DNA of 64,000 nt, taken from contig NW_004454179.1 of NCBI RefSeq assembly GCF_000283155.1, positions 394,156 to 458,155 on the forward strand. Reading direction: 5' to 3'. The translations under genes and the position numbers were made by a program. This DNA comes from Ceratotherium simum simum. Its lineage: Eukaryota > Chordata > Mammalia > Perissodactyla > Rhinocerotidae. The first letter of the stretch is position 1; each line of letters starts with the position of its first letter. The notes beneath the pieces are model-generated. The model was not told the DNA's origin. It did not search any database and saw only the letters and a list, made by a program, of their open reading frames with translations. This document shows positions 12,901 to 27,900 of the stretch, one piece after another.

Positions 12901-15900
12901 ATATCTAGAACCAAAATAGGTTACTGATTGCAAAAATTATATTTTTATGGTACAATGATATTCTTTAAAAAGGAAAACATGTGATGCAGCTGAATTTCAG
13001 AAATATTTCATTTAGGATTATTGTTCAGGTACATAAAGATGAGTAAGACAGTCTACAATCAGGGAGTTTGGAATCTGGTAGATGAGAGTGACAAACATTA
13101 TTTCAATATAATATAATGTGCTAATTTGTAGGATAATATGGGGGCTCACTAAAAAGAAAAGAACTGTAAAATACACTTCTTATATTCATTGGACAGAAAC
13201 CAACTGAAAGTAATAGGTTTCTTAATGAGGATTTCAAACCAACCCTTCCTTACATCTGTCTTCTGCTTTTATGGATTACTACTGCTTGTACTTCATATTA
13301 TATCTGAGACCTTTAAGCCTGAGGAATTTGTTTCTTACGTGCTTAGTGAGGATCCAAATGTAAATATAGGTGAAATTGACAGATAAATGTCAGTAGGGGA
13401 GTGAATGAAGGTCAAAAGGACATATGGAGTTGATTATATCAGAGCAATGATGTATAGAAAGTTCAAGTATAAACGTCAGACCATGAAGTGAAATAAAACA
13501 GGAAAAGAATTTAAAAACTTGGAGAGTCAGATTCTTAAATGTTTTGAAGTAATTTTCCTAGGATGTGAGACACTCATCGGACCCTGATTATAATAATGGA
13601 AATTTTATGAAAACATAAAAAGATAAATTTGTGTATCTAGAGAATTGAGAATTATGTTTCAAGATTTAATTATAAAATCTACGAGAATAACTTGAGCATG
13701 CAGTCATGTGCTGCATAACGACATTTTGGTCAGCCACGGACTGCATATATGACAGTGGTCCCATAATGATTCATACCGTATAGCCTAGGTGTGTAGTAGG
13801 CTATACCATCTAGGTTTGTGTAAGTATACTCTGTGAAGTTTGCACAATGATGAAATTGCCTAACAATGCATTTCTCAGAACGCATCCTCCTCATTAAGTG
13901 CTGTGTGACTGTAATTTATACTAGACAGTTGTGGAGGTGAGTTAATTTGTCTATGTGAATGTTAAGAATTAAGTTTTAGCTAATAGTGCATCTACTCTGG
14001 GTATAGTATAATCTATATTAACTATTATAATTGTTAAAGATTTTGTATTTATGTAACATGTACAAAATGCTTTAACATACATTATATATTAACACATTTT
14101 AGCCTCTTAACACTATCCTGCAGAGTAATAGGGCGGGTAGAAATACCCTTATTCTAGAAATGTAGATATTGAGCCTAAAGAAGGCTAACTTATTCAGTTT
14201 TTAATTAGCTGAACTCTTGTGTACAGATTTTCAGGTTCTAATAATAGCTAACTAGATCCCAAGCACAGTGTTCTAAGCTCATTTCTTGTCTTGATCTTCA
14301 CGATAACTCTGAGATAGGTAGTAGTATTATTATTTCCATTTTACATTTGAAGAAAGAGTCATAGGGTTAAGCAGTTTATTGAGTTATACAGCTTGTGAGG
14401 GCTAAGGCTACATTAGACTTTCCAGAATTTCAACCATTTTTTTCCCGCAATTTTAGCTATGAAAATTTAAGGTACTCAGTTTTCAAATCACTCATTTAGT
14501 AGATCTGTAATATAATTGTATGTTAAAACTGTTCTTAAGGTGGGCCGGCCCCGTGGCTTAGCGGTTAAGTGCGCGCGCTCCGCTACTGGTGGCCTGGGTT
14601 CGTCTCCCAGGCGTGCAGTGACGCACCGCTTCTCTGGCCATGCCGAGGCCAAGTCCCACATACAGCAATCAGAGGGATGTGCAACTATGACACAAAACTA
14701 TCTACTGGGGCTTTGGGGGAAAAATAAGGAGGAGTATTGGCAATAGATGTTAGCTCAGAGCCGGTCTTCCTCAGCAAAAAAAAAGAGGAGGATTAGCATG
14801 GATGTTAGCTCAGGGCTGATCTTCCTCACACACACACACAAAACTGTTCTTTAGGGGTTGGCCCCGTGGCATAGCAGTTAAGTGCGCGCACTCCGCTGCT
14901 GGTGGCCTGGGTTCAGATCCCGGGTGCGCACAGATGCACCGCTTGTCAGGCCATGCTGTGGCGGTGTCCCATATAAGGTGGAGGAAGATAGGCACAGATG
15001 TTAGCCCAGGACCAGTCTTCCTCCGCAAAAAGAGGAAGATTGGCATGGATGTTAGCTCAGGGCTGATCTTCCTCACAAAAAACACAAAAACATCTCAATT
15101 GTGTTTAAATGCATGAGTTCATACTGATGTAAAAAAAACAAAAAACTGTTCTTTAGGATACGAGATGTCTGCTTTGGGGTATCTCATGTGATCTCCCCTC
15201 TGTGGCATATTGTAACGATAATAAACATTTGTGGTAGAAACTTTAAATAATATTGAAAGTTATAAAAAGAAAGTAGAAATAACTGGTAATCCTTCTCAGA
15301 GGTAGCTGTTGTCATTTTGGTGTACTTCTTTTGCTAACTCTGTCTCTCTACATTAACTTAGAAACTGTAATTTTTACATAAATGGGCTTATACTGTGTAT
15401 GTTGTGCAACCTGTTTTTTCTTTTTCACTCAATAGCTTATTTCTGTTTTTCATTAAAAGTTTGCTTTCATATGTTTCATATGTTTGAATATTGGCTTATA
15501 TGGTAAATTTTTGGTTAATATTATTAAGGTTTACCAGATTAGTAACAATTTTCTTATTTTTAAAGGACCTATACATGTTAGTCCAACTGTCACTGAAGAC
15601 CAAAAGAAAAGTGAAGAAATGCGACAGAGCATTTCAGAAGATGAGGAAGACATTAGAGTTTTACAAGAAAATAATGAGCTGAAAACACATTTACTCATTG
15701 TTGAGAATGAACTTAAAAATGAAAAGGAAGAAAAAGCGGAATTAAATAAACAGATTGTTAGTTTGCAACAGGAACTTTCTTTTTCTGAAAAAAAGAGTTT
15801 TACTTTAAGTATAGAAGTCCAACAAATTCAGTCCAATTATGACAATGCAATTTCTGAATTACATATGCAGAGAGGTATAAATCAAGAACAGGAGGAAAAG

Positions 15901-18900
15901 GTCATGAAATTGTCAAAGGAGCTAGAAACCACTAGAAGAAACATCACAAATAATGTTTCACAAATAAAATTAATGCAAGCAAAAATAGATGAACTACGTA
16001 CACTTGATTCAGTTTCTCAGATCTCAAACATAGATTTACTCAATCTCAGGGATCTGTCAGGTGGTTCTCAAGAGAATAATTTGCCAAATACACAGTTACA
16101 CCTTTTGGATAATGATTATTTGGTAAGCAAGCAGGTTAAAGAATATCATATTCAAGAACTCAGTAGGGAAAGTTCTTTCCACTCTCGTATTGAAGCCATT
16201 TGGGAAGAATGTAAGGAGATTGTAAAGGCTTCTTCCAAAAAAAGTCATCAGATCCAGGAACTGGAGCAACAAATTGAAAAATTACAGGCAGAAGTAAAAG
16301 GCTATAAGGATGAAAACAATAGACTAAAAATAGAGGAGAGGGACAATAAAAATCGAGATGACCTACTAAGAGAGAAAGAAAGTCTTATACAGCAGCTGAA
16401 AGAAGAATTGCAAGAAAAAAACATTAGTCTTGATTTGCAAGTACAGCATGTAGTTGAAGGAAAGAGAGCACTTTCAGAACTTACACAAGATGTTGCTTGT
16501 TATAAAGTGAAAGTAAAGGAACTTGAAGCAATCTTAGAAACTCAGAAAGATGAATGTAGCCGTTCAGCCAAGTTAGAGCAAGAAATTTTGGAAAAAGAAA
16601 CTATCATCTTAAACCTAGAAAAAAATCTAAAGGAATTTCAAGCAAATCTTCAGGATTCTATCAAAAACACCAAAGAATTAAGTGAAAGGGAAGTTAAGTT
16701 AAAAGAAGAAATCACACATTTAACAAATAACCTGCAAGATGCAAAGCATTCACTTCAATTAAAGGAAGAAGAAAAAGAAACCAACTGGCAAGAAACAGAA
16801 AAGTAAGCTAAATGTTATTAAAATATTTTAAAATATGCAAAACATTCATTTTATTGATTTTCTTATATAGCTTTTAAATAATTTAAGTGGGCATAACTTA
16901 ATCTGGTAAATATAGCAAGTATGATGAGTGAAGAACTTTAACTTTTGTTTATATAAACCTTTGGAACAAAATTACATGCAAAGATCTGTTTATAAAATCT
17001 CCTGAAATTCTCTCTGAAGGACTCATGGACTCATTCGTGGTTTGGACATTCCGAATTTGTGAAAAGATGCAATTTTATAGATTGTTACTAGCTCACGTGG
17101 ATGATCTTAAGTGGATGGCGGTGTGTCACTATAGAAAAGTGGTTTGTGTTTTTCAGGTTGAAAGAGGAGCTCTCTGCCAGCTTTGCTCTTACCCAGAATC
17201 TGAAAGCAGATCTTCAGAGGAAGGAAGAAGATTATGCTGAGCTGAAAGAGAAACTGGCTGATGCCAAAAAGCAGATTGAGCAAGTACAGAAAGAGGTAGA
17301 TTATTTGAAAAGTCATGTGGCCAATTTAAATGATAAAGATTGTTTTTCTTATGTAAGTTTAGACTAGTTTTAGGATAAACAGAACATTTGTCAACTTCAT
17401 AGTTTTTCTTAAAAAGGTGAGAATGATTATTTCACCAAAGAAAATTTAGTCAGCTTAAACAAACTAAAGAATGTCCAACATTAAGAAAAATATGTGCCTT
17501 ATATAAGATTATCATCTTTATTTTCTTTTAAGGGCTGCTAAGTTCAAGTTCCCCCTAAAAAGTGAAAAGCAAACTTTTGTTTGCAGATAGTATTTAGGAG
17601 AGTATGCAGTGCAGTTGTAACAAGTTGTTATTAAAATAGGAGATAGAGGGGCCGGCCTGGTGGCATAGTGATTAAGTGTGCGCGCTCCACTTTGGCGGCC
17701 CAGGGTTGGCGGGTTCGGATCCTGGGCGTGCACCGATGTGCTGCTTGTCAAGCCATGCTGTGGCGGCGTCCCGTATAAAATAGAGGAAGATGGCCATGGA
17801 TGTTAGCTCAGGGCCAATCTTCTTCAGCTAAAAAAGAGGAGGATTGGCATCAGATGTTAGCTTGGGGCTAATCTTCCTCGCAAAAAAAAATAGAAGATAC
17901 AGTCATATGATTTCAAATTCACAACATGCAAAAGTAGTATATAGTGAGGAAAAAAACTCCCTCCCACCCCTTCCAGCCATGAGGTTTCTCTCCAAGTCAT
18001 CAAATGTTACCAAATATTTTCTTTCTCTTTACGTCTCCTGCCTTCTCTTTTTTTTCTCTTCCTATAAAAACTGAAAATATCCTGTAAACACTGTTGTGAA
18101 CCTTTGTTTTTTCACTTAATAATATATCTTGGCTGTCATTTCATATCAGGATATAAAGAGTCTCCAAATAAGCTTTTTTTATGACTATAAAATTTATTTA
18201 CCATTAGTTAATTGCTTCACTCTTGTTAGACAATTCAGATAGTTTCCAGTCTTCTGCTGATTCAACTTATGCAGCAGTGTCATTTTGAACATTTGCAAGT
18301 CTTTCTGTGGTATAATTCCTAAAAGTGGAATTTATGAGTGACTGTTTCATACATTTGTAATTTTGATATTTATTTTGTTCTTTAGAGATTATGCCAATTT
18401 ACATGCCAGAAGTAAGGTATGAGAATAAAGCAATGTCTTTTTCTCTACACCCTTATTCATAAAGTAGTATTTTATCATACTTTTTTGATATTTGCTAATT
18501 TGACAGGTGCATAGTGTATCTCACTATAATTCTAATTTGCATTTCTCTAGTTATGTGTGAGCATCTTTTTGTTTAAAAGCCATTTGTATCTTTTTTTTTT
18601 TTTTCTATGAACTGTGTATTCATATCCTTTGTCTTTTTAGTTTGGGTTGTTGGGCTTTTTTTTTTTTTTATTATTGCCTTATAAGAGCTTATTACATATT
18701 CAGGAAATTAGCCTTTTAAGGATATGAATTGCAGATCCCATCCCATTGCCATTTTTCTTGATTTTGATTATGGTTCTTTTTTGCCTTGGAGCAAATTTTG
18801 ATTTTCATAAATTTAAATTAATTTTTCTTTTATGACTGCTTGATTTTGTATCATACTTAGACTTTTTCTAAAAGCTGAAACAGTTTTAAAGACTTATCTT

Positions 18901-21900
18901 TTATTACTCTGAGTTAGTTACAAAAGAGTACTTAAGTGTGTGAGGTCCGAAGAAATTGAGACAACAAATGCTTATGGGTCCCATCTCTATTCCATGTTTC
19001 CTACCCCCATAGAAGTTAATATACTAAATGCTTTGTCTTTATCTTTTCTTAACTTTTAAAAATATAATTTAAACCATATTTGTTATTTATCTCTAAGCAA
19101 TATATTATAATCCTCTGAGACTTAGTTTTCACATCATATTGCTGAGATTCATTTATGTACAGTTGTAATTAATTACTGTCACTGCTATATAGTACTCCAT
19201 TGTGTGACATAACTACAATTTATTTATCCATTCTTCTGTTGACCATTTAGATTGTTTCCTTTTTTTTCTCTTAGAAACAGTGTTCTTATCTTATACATAC
19301 TCATGGTACTACTGTACAAGAGTTTAGATTCCACGGGGTAGAATTGCTGGGTCAGAGGATATGAAGGGGTATCTCATTGTGGTTTGAAATTGCATTCCTC
19401 TAATTACTAATCAAGTGCAGTATCTATTCATGTTTTTATTGGCTGTTTGTCTATTCCAGTTTCCCCTCTGTAAAATCTGTTTGTTCACATTTTCTTTTAA
19501 TTGTGCTGTCTATCATTTTTCATTATTGTGTAGAATTTTATTCTTGAATCTAACTCTTTGTCAGTTAAATATATTGCAAATATCTTCTAGTTTACCTTTT
19601 CTCTTTTAATGATTGAAGTTCTTTATTTTAATAGCATTATTTTTTACCATTCTTTTGAAAATCAGACCACGTTATTCTGTGAATGTCCTCAAAACAAAAG
19701 CCAGCATCAGTTAGTGCTCCACTTATTTCTGATTCTTTTCTCACATAGTTTTCTTGTCTCAGTATTTCTTACTTTTCTTGTTAGTTCCTCAGTGCGTTTA
19801 AAGAGATCACAATTTTTTTTTTTTATCCAACATTTTTTGTTTTCAACAGTGGATTAGTTAGTTTCGTCTAAACTACTTAAAATTGAAGTTCTAGAACAAT
19901 TTTTCATTTAACATAAGAAAACTCCCACAATAATATAGTATTATTGTTAACTAAAAATGAATCAAAAAATAAGAATGAGTATGATCTTTTTGACTAAATA
20001 AATAATTTTCATGCCTGTCAGGCCTGTAGTAGGAAAGAAGAGGTAGAGGAGGAGAAGCTCTTGCGGCTAGTACCCTCTGCATTTCTGTGAGCAGAGGTTC
20101 TTTTTTTCCCTGCCAGCTTCTTAAGCACTCTGATGGCTGGAAGCTTGGGCCCAAGTTCTGTTGCTTCATTTATAGTAGAGATGTGTAAATTGTGTTTCCC
20201 ATAGCTTTATCAGTGGTTAAGTTCCTATATTCATTGTCAGTATATTTAGCAGGATTCTGATTTAAGTACGGTGATAAGTTCTCAGTTTTTATGATAATAT
20301 GGGAAAATACTTATGTGATAATGTTAAGTAATAGAAACTAGAGCCAATTTTATATCTCTAGGATTAAAACTGAAAAATTTGCATAACAATATAGACTGCA
20401 AGGAAATATATCAAAATGTAATTATTTTATATTTTGATTATCTTAGGTAATGGCAGTGTAGGTAATTTTTTTAAAGTTTTACTTGTTGCATTTGTTAATT
20501 TCTTACAATGAATATGTATTCATTCATAATAAGGGAAATGTAATGAAGTTTTTAATCAGTGGAAGAAAAATATAAACAATACCACCATAGATAAAATGCA
20601 AAATTTATGTTGTTTCTGAAAATTACACACAGAAAGTTTCTAGGCCATGTGACAAACATTTAACAGGTAGATTCGATTAGAAATGTAAGACAGTAAAGAT
20701 GACCTAAACTGTAATTAGGCAATAGAAAAATTTTTAGTCAAATCAGCAAGTTAAAAGCAGTATGGCATCATTTGGAAAAGCCCTTGTTTGTCACTAAAAG
20801 ACTTGGATTGTTTGCTTTCCAGGCATGTGACTTCTTGGTTTAAGATCCTATTTCTGGGCATCATGATTATCAGTAAGCATTATCAAGCATGGCATAATTG
20901 ACTTGTGTTCACATGGAACCAGTTACTTGGTTATTAAAAAATAGCTCCTTTTTCCAATTAAAAACTTTTTGTTGTAATACATTATTAGGAAATATTTTTT
21001 AAGAAATGAAGATAGAAGTGAAAGCCCTCTTCTCAGTCTCATTTCTCTGTCCTCTTAAGTATGACCACTCTTGGCAGTCCATCTGTGTTCTTCTAGATCT
21101 TTTTATATGCCTTTAATATAATACATGTGTATAAATAATTACTGCATATACTTGTATGTTTTTATTTTTATAAATGAAATCAACTATACATAAGCATTGC
21201 TTTTAAATTTATTCTATTTTTAAGATTTTTCATACCACTATTTATGGAGTATGTCTTTTTAAGGAATGATTTATTATATAGATGACTATTTAGCATTACT
21301 CTAATGATTGGTAGTCTATTTCTCAAACAATGTGCAGTGTCAATGCTGATAATAATAGTAATAGTAACAGCTTACTCTAGGTCAGTTATTCTGAGTTTAC
21401 ATATATCATCTCATTTAATTCTCAGACCAATATTAGGGGTAGGCACTGTTTTTAACTTCCATTTTATGGATAAGGAAACACACACTGAAAGAAATAACTT
21501 GTCCACGTTCACTTAGCTAGTAAATAGTAGGGCCAGGATAGAAACTGAGGCAGTCCTTATGTGCATCTCAGGGCAACACATAGTCTCTATTTAATATTGG
21601 CTGACAGTTGATATCTGTAAAATCGATGAGGATGGTGTTTATCACTGGAAGTCCCATAGTTTTTAAAAAAATAAGCAGATAAAATAAATATTATTAACAT
21701 ATGATTATAAGAGAAATATGTATTTATTGTAGTAAATTTGGAACATAGAGAAAGCCTGACTAGAAATGTAAAATAATCTCCTGAAACCAAACCACTCAGA
21801 GCTACTATTATTATGGCATCTCCATGCTTTTTATGAGGGGGCTTTTTTTGAGTTAATTTCCTTCAGTTTTTGAGATCTCTAGCATTCTTCTGATGGAAAT

Positions 21901-24900
21901 TGGCTTAAGAGATGTACATAGATTACCTTTGTTTCTTTCTTTTTTTTTTTTTTTGGTGAAGATTTGCATAGTAGTTCATAGTGCTTTTGATTTCTCTAGC
22001 AAGTTTGTAGAATTAGGTTACTAGTAACACCAAAAATCAATTGACCTTCCCTTGTATTAGTACCTTTTGATCTTGTAATTGTTCCATTTTCATCCTCTAT
22101 GTGTCACTATTAGCTTTTAAAGTATTTCTTGTATTCTTGGATCACATTACTCAATAAACCTTGGAATATGAGCCAGTATTTTACCCCTAGAGTATCTAGA
22201 TTGATTTTTCTGTGATAGTGATTTTGCTGTTGCATGCAAGGTGCTATGTTGATTCTTTTTTGAGAGTACTTATGGAGTTTGAGATTCTTAAAATACTGTA
22301 AGAAGAAAATGATCTCTTCATATGCATTCTCCTTTAGAGTATTAAGAAATTTTTTGATAATTTGAAGCCATATCATGTAGTATGTTAGAATCTAATTTTT
22401 CTAATGGGTTTTAAAGGACATGAATCTTTGAACCAGTGGCCATGAATTTTAAACAAGAAAAAGCAATTGGTATTTTCAAAAATATTTAATTTGTTTTATA
22501 AACATTACTTTGTAGGTGTCTGTTATGCGTGATGAGGAGAAATTACTAAGGATTAAAATTAATGAACTAGAGAAAAAGAAAAACCAGTGTTCTCAGGAAA
22601 TAGAAATGAAACAGCGAACCATTCAGCAACTCAAGGTAACAGTTTTGTTTTTAAAAATGGTTTAAATAGATTGTGTTGGTATATTTTAGTGTCTAATTAA
22701 ATTTATCAGTTTTTTATAACAAATTCCCTTTTGATCTTTTTTGGAATATAAAAATAAAATGCTTAAAATAAGGCCATAGTGATTTGCTTCTAATGAATAG
22801 AGTACAGAAAGGAAAAAATAGTAACTTTACAGTGGAGGAACCTGGCAGACATCACCTTAACCAAGTGTTGAAGAAGAGCATCACTAGTAGTCAGTCATAT
22901 TGATACCATGTATTTCCTTATTTGATGTGACGAGAAGGGTACATCTCTGCTGTGATATTTTTCCCCCAAATCCATTACTTCAGTCTAATTGTGAGAAACA
23001 TCAGACAAACCAAACTGAGGATGTTCTACAAAATATCTGACCAATAAAAAGTGTCAGGGTCTGTAAAGAAAAGGATTACTGAGGAACTGTCACAAATTGG
23101 AGGAGACTAAGGAGGCATGATGACTGAATGCAGTGTTGTGTCCTGTATGGGATCCTAGAACAGGAAAAGGACATCAGTGGAAAAACTGGTGAAATCCAAG
23201 TAAAGTATTATACCAATGCTAATTTCTTTTTTCCATACAAAGATGATTAAACTGTTCTAAATAACAGTTTCCATGTTCTAAATAACAGAGTTTTGAGACT
23301 CAACTGCTCATTTTTCTGTGTCCAATGTTTCTTGATTTTTAAATAAAGTACCATGGTAATATAAGATGTTAACATTAAGGGAAGCGAAGTGGTGGTTATA
23401 TAGGAAATCTCTGCTATCTTTGCAACTCTTTTGCAAATCTAAAATCATTTCAAAATAAAAAGTGAAAAGAAAATGAAGCTCAGGTCTTATAAAAAATTAT
23501 TTTTTAAAAGGACACTTAAAAAGCAAAATCCCTTTATGAATGGTTATATTTTGCTTGACATCAATTAAATGGATAAGGCAGCAGTAAAAAAATGGATTTG
23601 TATTTTTTGGATGTTTGCTTTTAAATGACACAAACTAATGAATATTCAGGTGTAAACACATGATTTTAATTTTTAACTGAATATAATCCTAATAAAGCAA
23701 TCTATACTTTAATAATAGGATTCATAGATTTCCAAGTTCTGTAATGATTCATTCTGAGACTTACAAAGTGAGGAGATAGTGCTGACGGTAGATGAGACAG
23801 GAAGTGAGGTTGGATTACCTGATAGGTTAAAACTAGACTTGGAGGATTTCCAGTGCTCTGAATTTAATCTTGCCTCTTAAGGCTCCTGTTATTTTTTTCA
23901 AACCTCCTCGCTATTTTCTACCTACAGGGGATGGAGGGCCCTATTTTTTCTGCATTTTGAGTTTACTGATAGGGAACTTTTTTTATTTTTGTGGTTTCTC
24001 TTGTTCTTCCTTTGTTAAATAGTGCATAGTAAATCTTCATTTCCCTGTTTCTGCTTTTTGTGGTGTGTAAGAGAACATGGTAGCTTAAAATGTTAAGTAA
24101 AATGACTGGGAAGTAACGTTTAGGTAGATTAAAGGTATAAAGTATTCTTTTAAAAAAAAATTTTTTTTATTACCACTCTCACCCTGCTCTTTTCTCCAAG
24201 GTGAAAGAAATTTGGAGGCTTGAGACTAGTAGTCAGCCTTGTAGGAGATAGATTTCAAACCTAATATCGAACCTTGTTTTCAAGTCCCACTATTAAATAT
24301 TGCTGTGTGTTTAAGTTACATTTGCATTTAATTCATATTCTTTCATTTTGCAGGAGCAGTTAAGTAATCAGAAGGTGGAAGAAGCTATACAACAGTATGA
24401 GAGAGTGTGCAAAGGTCAGGAACAAGCCTCTACTTCTAGTATTAAAATGACTGCAGAATAGGTAGTTGCAGTAGTAGTTGGTTTAGCATTTTCTTTTGAA
24501 AATTCTAAAGTAAAGTAAGGGCAACGTAAGATGTAACTTTATCAAAAGAGAGAAATGTTGATTCTAATGCGTAACTTATCAATGTAAAGTTTATTCTTGG
24601 AAAAATAAAACATTAAGAAATATTCAGTCAAAGCAACATTGATTTCTAGGTAATGGCCAGTATTTTGTGGAAAATAAAGTCAGTCGGTTACATACGTCAC
24701 AGTGAATGGAATAGATTTGTAGATAAAGTCATGTAAAGAATATACTTCAAGTAAAATATCTTTAAAATTAATATATTGTATAAAGTTTTTAAAAACCATT
24801 TAATACTTCAGATTCAAATCATATGTGCTGAATTATGCTTTTTTTACTCAAGTTGTGTATTGATTTTTTTATTTGAAATATTATAAAATTACCTTTCTGT

Positions 24901-27900
24901 TTCACTCTTCCTCTTCACTAATTCGTGCTATTTGTACTTGGCCAACTGAAGAGAAGGGGAAAGACAAGTAGATTATTACTTATTTAGATGACTTGGGCTT
25001 TTGTGGGATTAACTTGGATCAGTAACTTGGGTGTGAAAATATATCTCTGCACACAGTCCTGTTTTCTCCTGCCTTTCTTAGGCCTTTGTCCCTGAACATC
25101 TCCTATTTCCATAATTTTTTTAGGGTTTCCCTTTACTTTGGCTCCTTTGTCATTGTTGACAAATGTGAACACATCTTAGCTATTTTGAAAAAGCATGCCC
25201 TTGGACTAAGATATAGTTTTAGCATATTTTAGTTTTTCCTTTCTTTGCCAAATATCGAGAAGTGTGACATAGGCTCATTTTGACTACTTAATCTGACTTC
25301 CATCTTCTCCATGCTCTTGAAACTTGGCCCCAGGTCACGTGTAACCTACATATTTTCAAATCCATCAGCTTTTTGCAATCCTTACTTTTCTTTATTTTTT
25401 ATATTATTTTGACATTATTGTCCACTCTTCTTTTCCTCATTTTCATCTTTTACGTAGTATTTATTGTGTGAGTGTGTTTTTCTAAATATAAAGGTAATAT
25501 GTAGCTTCCGCCTGTTTGGAAACTGCCTTGCCTCAGGTTTTGTGATCTATTTTGTGATCAGCTTTTGTGCCTTTTTGTCAGACTGAGCTGCAGCCACTTT
25601 GGCAACTTTTTTGATTAAGGCGTCGTCTTCATCTTTTTTCTCTTTGTTTTCTCCCTTGAGAGTTCATTCACTCCTATGATTTCAATTGTGCATGAGACAT
25701 ACCCCAACAAACAAAAAAGTGCTTTTTCAATTCTTGAGGCTTTCCCTGATTTCTACATTTCTGTGTAAATACGGAATGCCATTCACTTAGTTATCTTAGT
25801 AAATTCTTGTTTTTTTTGTTTTTTTTTTTTTTGGTGAGGAAGATTAGCCCTGAGCTAACATCCATGCCCATCTTCCTCTACTTTATATGTGGGATGCCTG
25901 CCACAGCATGGTTTGATAAGTGGTGTGTAGGTCCATGCCTGGGATCGGAACCTGCGAACCCTGGGCCACTGAAGCAGAGTGTGTGAACTTACCCACTACA
26001 CCACCAGGCAGGCCCCAGTAAATTCTTTTTTAAAAAAATTGATATATAATATATATACCAGAAAATTTACCCTTTGAAAGTGTACAATTTAGTGGGTTTT
26101 AGTATATTCACAAGACTGTACAACTGTACACAAGATTGTACAGTTTGTACAATCACAGTTTGTACAATTGTACAATTGTACAGATTGTACAATTAGATAG
26201 TGTACTACCACTATCTAATTCCAGAACTTTTCATCACCCCCAAGAGAAATCCTGTGCCCATTAGCAATCACTCCCCAGTCCCTGTCAACCACTAATCTAC
26301 TTTCTGTCTGTGAATTTGCCTGTTGTAGACATTTCATGTTAGTGAATTCATAAAATATATGGCCTTTTCTGTCTAACTTCTTTCACTTAGCATAATGTTT
26401 TTAAGTTTCATCTATATTGTAGCATGAATCAGTACTTCATTCCTTTTTGTGGCTGAATAATATTCCATTGTATGAATATACCATATTTTATTTAAGCATT
26501 AGTTGATGGACCTTTATATTGTTTCCACTTTTTTGGCTTCTATGAATATTTGTGTACAATTTTTTTGTACACAATCTTTTTTGTTTTGGTGAACATATGT
26601 TTTCAGTTCTCTTGGGGATATATATCGAGGAGTGGAACACTGGGTCATATGGTGACTCTATGTTTAACTTTTTGAGGAACTGTCAAAGTTTTCCACAGTG
26701 GCTATGCCATTTTACATTTTGACCAGCAGTGGATGAGGGCTCCAATTACTCTACATCATTGCCAACACTTGTTATTTTTCATTTTAAAAGTTATAACTGT
26801 CTATATTAGTTTCCTAGGGCTACTGTAGCAAACTACCGCAAACGGAGTGGCTTAAAAACAACGGAAATTTATTCTCTTACAGTCCTGAAAGCTAGAAATC
26901 TGAAGTAAAGGTATTGATAGGGCTACACTCCTTCCAAAGGTTCTAGGGAAGAATCTTTCCTTGTCTCTTCCAGCTTCTAATGTTAATGGCAATCTTTGTA
27001 TTCCTTGGCTTGTGGCAGCACATCTCCAGTCTGCCTCTGTTTTAACGTGGCCGTCTTCTCTCTGGGTGTGTCTCTATTGGTATCTTCTCCTTACTGTCTC
27101 TGTCCAAATTTCTGTCTTCTTATAAGGACACACCCTTCTTATTTAGGGCACACTCTAATCCAGTATGACCTCATTCTTAACTTGATTACATCTGCGAAGA
27201 CCCTATTTCCAAATAAGGTCATATTCATAGTGGGCAAACATGAATTTTGGGAGAACACTATTTAACCTAACATTCTGGTGGGTATAAAGTAGCATGTCAT
27301 TGTGGTTTTGATTTGCATTTCCCTAATGGCTAATAATATTGAGCGTCCTGTCTTGTGCTATTGACCGTTTATATATCTTCTTTGGAGAAATGTCTGTTCA
27401 AGCCCTTTGCCCGTTTTTCAACTGGGTTATTTGTCTTTTTATTATGGAGTTGTAAGAGTTCTTTATGTATTTTGGATACTAGATCCTTATCAGATAAATG
27501 ATTTACATATGTTTTCTCTCATTCTGTGGGTTGTTTTTCACTTCCTTGATAGTGTCCTTTGATGCATAAAAGTTTTTAATTTTGATTAAGTCCAATTTAC
27601 CTATTTTGTTTTAAATGCTTGTGCTTTTAGGTGTCATGTCTAAGAAACTGTTACCTAAACTAAAGTCATCTAAGTTTTCTTCTAAGAGTTTTATAGTTTT
27701 AGCTCTTATATTTAGGTCTTTGATCTGTTTTGAGTTAATCCATTTGGGTATAATTTTGTATATTGTGTGAGGTAGGCGTCTAACTTAATTTTTTGCATAT
27801 GGAGATCCAGTTGTCTTGGCACCATTTGTTGAAAAGGCTATTTTTTTCCCCTCATTGCGTTGTCTTTGCACCTTTATTGAAAATCAGTTGACCATAAATG

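Noticed and set aside
14541..15141. tRNA genes suggested by A/B-box-like ERE heads
   Set aside because: The heads are SINE promoter remnants (tRNA-derived); they lack a foldable full tRNA and lie within dated insertions.
15484..15565. Open frame with ATG upstream of the giant exon as an alternative start
   Set aside because: It is intronic sequence before a good acceptor; the chance extension is 27 codons, hydrophobic and unlike KIF20B, and no promoter is visible.
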